IMG/VR virus record: IMGVR_UViG_3300021963_000553 | Location: 1 to 26,948 of that record | Strand: one strand, 5' to 3' | DNA length: 26,948 bases | Source of the DNA: a virus | Part shown: piece by piece, positions 23,336 through 26,948 of the stretch | Position numbering within the stretch: the first letter of the stretch is position 1 | Layout: each line of letters begins with the position of its first letter | The notes under the pieces: generated by a model | What the model was told of the DNA's origin: nothing | The model's database searches: none | What the model saw: only the letters and a program-made list of their open reading frames with translations | Position numbers and translations under genes: made by a program

Positions 23336-23338
23336 CAA
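23310..23338 (-). promoter_or_regulatory. Promoter for the 22594-23232 gene
   Basis: On the minus strand TTGACT (23338-23333) and TAAGAC (23315-23310) are 17 bases apart, giving a start near 23303 and a leader of about 70 bases. The -35 box matches the sigma-70 consensus at five of six positions; the -10 is weaker. Two palindromes cover the spacer and the start site. Confidence 0.5.
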
Positions 23339-23401
23339 AAATAGCATCGCCGAGACGCTGCGGGGGCGTTTTAAGACGCCCCGCGCTCGGCGGCAATTTT
23401 T
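23337..23401. terminator. Bidirectional intrinsic terminator
   Basis: An outer stem CGCCGAG/CTCGGCG (23348-23354 and 23386-23392) encloses a second stem GCGGGGGCGT/ACGCCCCGC with a one-base bulge. T5 follows at 23397-23401 on the plus strand, and A5 (23337-23341) gives a T5 on the minus strand. It would insulate the repeat region from both sides. Confidence 0.7.
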
Positions 23402-23892
23402 GAGAACCCCCGATTCCGGATTGCGAAACTTGGAAGCAGTGGATCCCGAGGGTAGGAGGTAGGGGTATCGGAGCACTGAAACCGGAATGGTTGGTCCGAT
23501 GGATGGATATGGATGCCTCGCAATCGAGCGGAAAGGGGTCGCCAGTGCGTCGGAGGGGTTCTTCCGCATCAAATTGCGAAAGCGGGGTCTGCGGGGCTGG
23601 AAATCGAAGGGCCGAAACCGCTCCATTCTGCCGCTCCATTCAACCCATGGATGGTTGGCCCACTCGATCCCGCTCCACGATGAGGTATCGGGGCATTAGC
23701 ATTTCTAATTTCCGAATTCCGAATTCCGTATGGCTTATGGAAGATTGGGGAATAGTGATAAATCGGGGGGGGGGCGGACGCGGGAGCTTGTGACATACGG
23801 TGGCGGGCGCTTGTGTTAAATCGGAGCCGTTGGACATTGGGTGTCCTAGGGGGGCTGGCGATCGGCAAGGAAGGAAGGGAGCGGATCCGGGC
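23402..23892. other. Repeat-rich region without a convincing gene
   Basis: Short reading frames exist but none has a ribosome site, protein-like composition or a recognised motif. The region holds several short direct repeats: GGTATCGGAGCA at 23464, repeated with one change at 23684; ATGGTTGGTCC at 23487, repeated with one change at 23651; CCGCTCCATTC at 23618 and 23631; and a heptamer AATTCCG array at 23707-23728. It also has a G10 run at 23765-23774. Such a mix suits a replication origin or another cis-acting site. Confidence 0.5.
23707..23728. repeat. Tandem AATTCCG heptamers
   Basis: AATTTCCG is followed by two exact AATTCCG copies in the repeat-rich intergenic region. The array is the most AT-rich part of that region. 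Confidence 0.7.
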
Positions 23893-23925
23893 AAAGAAAA
23901 GCCCCTAGGGGGAACCTAGGGGGGC
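23893..23925 (-). terminator. Intrinsic terminator of the minus-strand operon
   Basis: CCCCTAGG (23902-23909) and CCTAGGGG (23915-23922) form an 8-bp stem with loop GGGAA. On the minus strand the stem is followed by TTTTCTTT (plus-strand 23893-23900). It lies 22 bases past the last gene of the operon. Confidence 0.7.
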
Positions 23926-23946
23926 GAGAGGAGAATGGCCTGCTTG

Positions 23947-24039
23947 TCAGCCATTCCCGGCGAGGGCCGATAGGAACATGAGACCGACGAAGAAAGCGCC
24001 GAGGAGGAGGTAGCCAAGGGCACGAAAGAGGTCGGTCAT
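23947..24039 (-). CDS. 30-residue membrane miniprotein
   Basis: The gene starts at ATG 24039, overlapping the previous stop as ATGA, with GAGG seven bases upstream. The product MTDLFRALGYLLLGAF, then FVGLMFLSALAGNG, is one hydrophobic helix after a short charged start. It is the last gene before the terminator. Size, tight coupling and ribosome site argue for a real gene. Function unknown; single-pass membrane peptides of phages often inhibit host functions, but nothing shows that here. Confidence 0.55.
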   Translation of the reverse strand: MTDLFRALGYLLLGAFFVGLMFLSALAGNG

Positions 24040-24230
24040 TCCAAAGCCTCGATTAAAAGCGAAAACTCCCGGAGGGTGTCGCTTGACGTATACTCGGGGC
24101 GAAGGGTGACAACCCTTCCTTCACGGAAGGATATCGTCGCCCCGTTGTTTCGCTTCGCGCCCCATGCATTAAACATACGGGAAAACTCCCGGGCGTGCTC
24201 CTCGAGTAGGAAAGTGTGGGTTGTTTTCAT
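24036..24230 (-). CDS. Small hypothetical protein
   Basis: This 64-residue protein begins MKTTHTFLLEEHAREFSRMF and has a beta hairpin (ATISFREGRVVTLRPEY) and a C-terminal helix. The start is taken at ATG 24230, two bases after the previous stop; a farther TTG would invade that gene. The end overlaps the miniprotein start. No family recognised. Confidence 0.5.
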   Translation of the reverse strand: MKTTHTFLLEEHAREFSRMFNAWGAKRNNGATISFREGRVVTLRPEYTSSDTLREFSLLIEALE

Positions 24231-24232
24231 GA

Positions 24233-24466
24233 TCAGATCATGCCAAGGGCGATCAGAAGTGAAGGGCACCCATGGGAGCAGCGCCCGTCGGGTTCGACAA
24301 TGCAACCCTCAGTGCAGCACGCAGGACTTGTACCCTCGAACATAGCATGGCGGGCGTATTCAAAAGCGCCGTCTTCCGACGGCTCCCAACCCTCGTTTTC
24401 AAGCGCTTCCATGGCGCTGATTCGGTACGGGTTGCGGGTTGCGGTAGGGACTTGTGTGGTTTTCAT
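24233..24466 (-). CDS. Small cysteine-rich protein ending CSHGCPSLLIALG
   Basis: This 77-residue protein has a helical first half and a C-terminal cysteine cluster: Cys50, Cys51, Cys55, Cys63, His65, Cys67 (PACCTEGCIVEPDGRCSHGC), then the hydrophobic end PSLLIALGMI. Such endings are common in small phage and plasmid proteins of unknown role, and the cluster could hold zinc. ATG 24466 follows a structured leader; a TTG at 24526 would add 20 unlikely residues. Confidence 0.6.
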   Translation of the reverse strand: MKTTQVPTATRNPYRISAMEALENEGWEPSEDGAFEYARHAMFEGTSPACCTEGCIVEPDGRCSHGCPSLLIALGMI

Positions 24467-24482
24467 GTTTTGAATGGGCTTC

Positions 24483-24528
24483 AATTGCCCGCACAACCCA
24501 CGGTTACCCATGGGCTGGCCGGGCAATT
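24483..24528 (-). promoter_or_regulatory. Structured leader before the cysteine-rich small gene
   Basis: AATTGCCCG (24483-24491) pairs with CGGGCAATT (24520-24528), a 9-bp outer stem. On the minus-strand RNA an inner 6-bp stem (AGCCCA with UGGGUU, one G-U pair) stacks inside after symmetric 3-base internal loops. The G-U pair would be a mismatch in plus-strand RNA, so the fold fits minus-strand transcripts. It may control translation or cut the message between two genes. Confidence 0.45.
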
Positions 24529-25238
24529 CAAGCGATCAAAGCGGGCATATCAATGAAATGCCGGGCTCCGGTCCCGTGAACGGGAATGTGGATTGAGCGC
24601 TGGCCAGTCCTAGCGCCCGCGCAGGCGAGACACTCCGAACATGGGGTTCCGACCCGATCGGAGGCGCAAAGAGTCTCGATCGAGTGGTGATCGAGGTCTG
24701 GTGTCACACGGAAGGTTGACCAGCCCATGCTGCGGGCAATGAGGAGTTCGGCCGCAGTGTCCACACTGGCCATTAATAGTTGCTTCCAACCCTGCAGACT
24801 AGGCTTGCGCCATTGGTGCGTATAGCCTGTCCACCCAGATGAAGCGCCGGCGATCGCGAGGGCGAGGCTAAGAGGGAGATGCGTGGGGTCGCCATAGGCT
24901 CCGAAGCGGACCCGTCGGCCGGTGAAACACTCGAGAGAGCGCAAGGGAGAGTATCGGCCCGCTTTCCACGCCTTCCAAATCCCTTGGGGGGCTTGGCCAG
25001 GATTTACGTAGCATGATCGGCCTACTCCGAAGCGACCGTTTTCTTCGTGCCCGCGATGCATGCAATTGCCGCAGATTAATCTGTCAAGTCCCGTGCGTAT
25101 CGCTTCGGTAGGGGAAACGGATTTCACTAGGATCCACACTTGGATCATGTCGCCGGTCTTCCGATTGTCGGAAGGGGACTCGAAGCCCGTCGCAATGATC
25201 ACACGATGCTGGTCTTCGTGGATAATGAAACCGTTCAC
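24528..25238 (-). CDS. Cysteine-rich phage protein of unknown function (DUF7227-like)
   Basis: This 236-residue protein starts at GTG 25238 (overlapping the previous TGA; GGAGG six bases upstream). It has two cysteine clusters, ICGNCMHRG...RSCYVN (Cys56, Cys59, Cys76) and LCASDRVGTPCSECLACAG (Cys191, Cys200, Cys203, Cys206). Between them are conserved-looking blocks: FGAYGDPTHLP (112-122), GWTGYTHQW (135-143), LMASVD (155-160) and GWSTFRV (172-178). I recall this block order in phage and plasmid proteins listed as uncharacterised. It is probably metal-binding and soluble. An enzyme is possible, given the several invariant-looking Asp, His and Trp residues, but no catalytic class is established. 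Confidence 0.6.
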   Translation of the reverse strand: MNGFIIHEDQHRVIIATGFESPSDNRKTGDMIQVWILVKSVSPTEAIRTGLDRLICGNCMHRGHEENGRFGVGRSCYVNPGQAPQGIWKAWKAGRYSPLRSLECFTGRRVRFGAYGDPTHLPLSLALAIAGASSGWTGYTHQWRKPSLQGWKQLLMASVDTAAELLIARSMGWSTFRVTPDLDHHSIETLCASDRVGTPCSECLACAGARTGQRSIHIPVHGTGARHFIDMPALIA

Positions 25239-25528
25239 TGGAGACCTCCTTCGGCAATGGGGGCGATCGATCGAAGCAAGGCGCTAGGAACGGGCCGATC
25301 GGTGTCAACGTATCGGGCATGCGACTTATACTTGTGGCCTCCGGATTGCAGTGATCTCCCATAGCCCGTCCAAGTCAGGCGGACCCGTCGCCCGTTGACC
25401 TCTGCAATGACACCCTCAAAGGAGAACATGGATTGGCGCACACAAGCGTGCACGTAGCAGTGCCCGTATCGGCGGGTGCATTGCACGTAGGCGATCAGGT
25501 TTGGCAGGTAGTGTTCGGGAGGGTTCAA
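25235..25528 (-). CDS. Small Cys/His-containing protein with SH3-like half
   Basis: This 97-residue protein is placed at TTG 25528, because GGAGG lies six bases upstream and the TTGA overlaps the previous stop exactly; a farther ATG would run through the upstream gene. Residues 17-29 (CTRRYGHCYVHAC) hold three Cys and two His. The second half (FEGVIAEVNGRRVRLTWTGY, then KYKSHARYVDTDRP) is beta-rich. Function unknown; the first part may bind a metal. Confidence 0.55.
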   Translation of the reverse strand: MNPPEHYLPNLIAYVQCTRRYGHCYVHACVRQSMFSFEGVIAEVNGRRVRLTWTGYGRSLQSGGHKYKSHARYVDTDRPVPSALLRSIAPIAEGGLQ

Positions 25529-25638
25529 AGGGAACCTCCGATCCAAAGGGATTGCTCCCGGAGCCCGTTGACGATGACGATTGAGATGATCGCGAGCCAA
25601 AAGAGGGTCGCGAGAATGCGTTTTGCGCGTGGTTTCAT
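25525..25638 (-). CDS. 37-residue membrane miniprotein, first gene of the operon
   Basis: MKPRAKRILATLFWL, then AIISIVIVNGL, gives a basic start and one membrane helix (about residues 8-23), followed by a short polar tail. ATG 25638 follows the promoter by about 30 bases. The leader has an inverted repeat but no clear Shine-Dalgarno sequence. The frame remains open farther up, but the promoter would lie inside it. Function unknown. Confidence 0.5.
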   Translation of the reverse strand: MKPRAKRILATLFWLAIISIVIVNGLREQSLWIGGSL

Positions 25639-25648
25639 GATTTGAAAG

Positions 25649-25665
25649 GAACCGACTATCGGTTC
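25649..25665. promoter_or_regulatory. Operator-like inverted repeat in the minus-operon leader
   Basis: GAACCG and CGGTTC flank ACTAT. The repeat lies just downstream of the predicted start point of the minus-strand operon. The seven-base word GGTTCAC begins in its right half (25661) and recurs at 25729 on the other side of the promoter region. Confidence 0.45.
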
Positions 25666-25674
25666 ACGGGAGAG

Positions 25675-25703
25675 AGAATCGCAAAGGATCGCACACTTGT
25701 CAA
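25675..25703 (-). promoter_or_regulatory. Promoter of the minus-strand operon
   Basis: On the minus strand a perfect TTGACA (25703-25698) and GATTCT (25680-25675) are 17 bases apart, with a start near 25668. The -35 element is at full consensus. The first gene starts about 30 bases on. Confidence 0.6.
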
Positions 25704-25731
25704 TACTCACGCACAAATATTTCAGGGTGGT

Positions 25732-25752
25732 TCACTTTGTGGGGCAAAGTGA
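25732..25752. promoter_or_regulatory. Inverted repeat before the terminase small subunit gene
   Basis: TCACTTTG and CAAAGTGA form a perfect 8-bp inverted repeat with a TGGGG centre. The right arm ends on the GTGAGGG ribosome-site-like sequence, four bases before ATG 25757, so it could act as an operator or as a hairpin hiding the ribosome site. Confidence 0.5.
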
Positions 25753-25756
25753 GGGC

Positions 25757-26218
25757 ATGGGTAGGAAGGAGAATAAGGAAGCGAAAGAGACGGAAAGCGC
25801 CGTCCAGGTTGTGGAGGGGAAAACACCTTCGATTCGTCCCTCCGGTTACGTCAAAAAAAATGGTCCCGATCCCAAGACGGTCTCCGCTTCCGACTGGGCC
25901 CGCGTCTTGGATGCCGCTTCCTTGGGGCTTCCGCTTGAAAGGCTATGGGCTCTTTCAGGAATGAGTGACAAGACGTTCACCAAGTACCTTTCCCGCTTCC
26001 CGGAGAAAGCGAAGGAGATCGAAGGAGCCCGGTCTCGGGGCGAGTATGACCTCACCTCCGTCGTTCGATCCTGCGGACCAGGTTGGCAAGGAAGCGCTTG
26101 GCTACTGGAGCGAACCCGAGGCTACGTAGCAAGAGCTCAACTCGAACACACTGGTAAGGGAGGGAAGGAACTCTCAGTATCCGGAGCCCTACTCGGAGCA
26201 TTCGGAGGAGGGAAATAG
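25757..26218 (+). CDS. Terminase small subunit, putative
   Basis: This 153-residue protein has a charged, Lys/Glu-rich first 30 residues and a helix-turn-helix-like region (DWARVLDAASLGLPLERLWA, then LSGMSDKTFTKYLSRFPEKA). The segment QGSAWLLERTRGYVARAQLEH is a hallmark pattern of small terminases. It would recognise the packaging site and load the large subunit, whose gene follows. The start is ATG 25757; an upstream in-frame start would cross the inverted repeat. GAGG lies close to the ATG. Confidence 0.7.
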   Translation: MGRKENKEAKETESAVQVVEGKTPSIRPSGYVKKNGPDPKTVSASDWARVLDAASLGLPLERLWALSGMSDKTFTKYLSRFPEKAKEIEGARSRGEYDLTSVVRSCGPGWQGSAWLLERTRGYVARAQLEHTGKGGKELSVSGALLGAFGGGK

Positions 26219-26295
26219 CACCACGGGGGGGGGCGACCCCCAAGAGGGGGGTGGGTGTTACCTGTATACCCCCTCCCCCTACCGCCACCAATTTT
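26219..26295 (+). other. G/C-homopolymer spacer between terminase genes
   Basis: The 77-base spacer has G9 (26225-26233), C5 (26237-26241), G6 (26246-26251), GGG, then C5 and another C5 run. GGGGG-CGA-CCCCC can form a tight hairpin, and the G-runs could form a quadruplex. No gene or ribosome site is visible; the terL leader is CCGCCACCAATTTT. Confidence 0.6.
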
Positions 26296-26948
26296 ATGCC
26301 AGTCAAGCAAATTAAGCGGAAGAAATCCCCTTCACTCGGAATGGGTTCTCACATCCCTGCGTGGAAGCAGCGCAAGCTCCTGGAGGAGGCGCAGCAGCTC
26401 AAGAACTTCCCGAAGATGATGCTTGGCCTACGTGATACCTATCCTTGGCAGGAGGCGGTGCTCGGGGCGTTGAACGAGAAGCACTCGAAGGTGGCTCTGA
26501 AGGCGGCTAACGGCTCTGGCAAGACGAGCATGGTGGCGGCGTCAGCTGTCATCTGGCACATGCTCCGCTGGCCGGGGAGCCTCGTTGTCTGCACCGCTGG
26601 CGTGTACCGACAGGTGGCCGACGCTCTGTGGCCGCATCTGAGGAAGATGATCAATGGGTTGGGTGGCGAGGAGAACGGCTTCTCGATCAAGGACGGCGAG
26701 ATCCGCTACGTGTACCCGAAGAAAGTGGACGGGCAGGAGCTGATCAGCCGGTGCATCGGGTTCAGCGCGAGCAACCCGGAGAAGGCGGAGGGCTGGCACG
26801 TGCAGGGTCCGAGCAATGACCTGATGTACATTGTTGATGAGGCGAAAGCGGTTCCGGACGGGATATTCCAGTCGATGGAGCGGTGCCAGCCGACGCGGAC
26901 GCTCCTCATGAGCAGCCCGGGTGGCAGCTCCGGGTACTTCTACGATGT
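26296..26948 (+). CDS. terL: Terminase large subunit, N-terminal part (cut by window end)
   Basis: The frame is open from ATG 26296 to the last base, giving 217 residues of the packaging ATPase. WQEAVLGAL is followed by Walker A AANGSGKTS (Lys76, Thr77), an adenine/arginine-finger region (VVCTAGVYRQVADALWP), Walker B MYIVDEAKAVPD (Asp181, Glu182) and the coupling motif LLMSSPGG. Glu182 is the likely catalytic acid. The nuclease domain lies outside the window. This subunit pumps DNA into the prohead and cuts it. The start lacks a Shine-Dalgarno sequence. Confidence 0.85.
   Translation, partial: MPVKQIKRKKSPSLGMGSHIPAWKQRKLLEEAQQLKNFPKMMLGLRDTYPWQEAVLGALNEKHSKVALKAANGSGKTSMVAASAVIWHMLRWPGSLVVCTAGVYRQVADALWPHLRKMINGLGGEENGFSIKDGEIRYVYPKKVDGQELISRCIGFSASNPEKAEGWHVQGPSNDLMYIVDEAKAVPDGIFQSMERCQPTRTLLMSSPGGSSGYFYD

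Noticed and set aside
23313-23894. Several 63-108 codon frames on both strands in the intergenic region
   Set aside because: They read through the terminator hairpin or the homopolymers, have no ribosome site, and overlap one another on both strands.
25529-25600. 24-codon upstream extension of the Cys/His protein
   Set aside because: It lies within the membrane miniprotein gene. The TTG at 25528 has a perfect GGAGG and an exact stop-start overlap.
25697-25756. 20-codon upstream extension of the small terminase
   Set aside because: It would pass through the promoter region and the 8-bp inverted repeat. MGRKEN at 25757 is a more natural start.
1-26948. tRNA genes, insertion sequences, integrase, toxin-antitoxin or known anti-defence genes
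   Set aside because: I saw no cloverleaf-type sequence, transposase DDE motif, tyrosine or serine recombinase signature, or recognisable toxin fold on reading both strands. A dedicated search could still find divergent ones.

Overview
This window is phage DNA: about 27 kb of a tailed double-stranded DNA bacteriophage, or a prophage of one. Its tail and ejection genes look podovirus-like. Both ends cut through genes. The right edge stops inside the large terminase subunit and the left edge starts inside the last codons of an unidentified gene, so portal, capsid and probably endolysin genes lie outside. The host cannot be read directly. A lipoprotein with a clear lipobox in the lysis region and a LydA-like holin favour a Gram-negative host. 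The sequence is GC-rich. Many starts have no Shine-Dalgarno (SD) sequence but an A/C-rich leader, while others have a perfect GGAGG.

Layout. (1) 1-933, plus strand: lysis and membrane genes (holin, second membrane protein, small soluble protein, lipoprotein), chained by ATGA or TTGA overlaps. (2) 935-12641, plus strand: virion genes. These are a repeat-rich fibre, an adaptor-like protein, a large propeller-like tail protein, a small protein, and a run of Ala/Gln- and Pro-rich proteins ending in a 1007-residue protein, likely ejected with the DNA. (3) 12695-16997, plus strand: recombination and replication genes. These are an excisionase-like HTH, a RecT-like annealase, a RecE-like PD-(D/E)XK exonuclease, a DUF669-like protein, an SF2 helicase and a RuvC-like resolvase. 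(4) 16994-20838, plus strand: sixteen tiny, tightly coupled genes, many coiled-coil or HTH. They include two pairs of paralogues and a zinc-finger gene hidden in an alternative frame. (5) 20862-22718: a fused AEP-type primase and RecA-like helicase.

(6) 22594-25638 is the unusual part. Here the strand switches to minus. A putative DNA-binding/coiled-coil gene overlaps the primase tail to tail. It is preceded by a promoter carrying two near-identical 18-bp palindromes. Beyond a bidirectional terminator lies about 0.5 kb of repeat-rich DNA without a convincing gene, then a six-gene minus-strand operon. That operon encodes two membrane miniproteins, three small proteins and a 236-residue cysteine-rich protein. 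It starts from a promoter divergent to the packaging genes. (7) 25757-26948, plus strand: terminase small subunit, a G/C-homopolymer spacer, and the terminase large subunit (cut).

Working together: RecE, RecT, the DUF669-like protein and RuvC form a recombination set. The helicase and primase-helicase would drive replication, probably with a host polymerase, since none is visible here. No integrase, repressor of known family, tRNA, CRISPR array or insertion sequence was found. The minus-strand block with its operators is the best candidate for an undescribed regulatory or host-interaction module.
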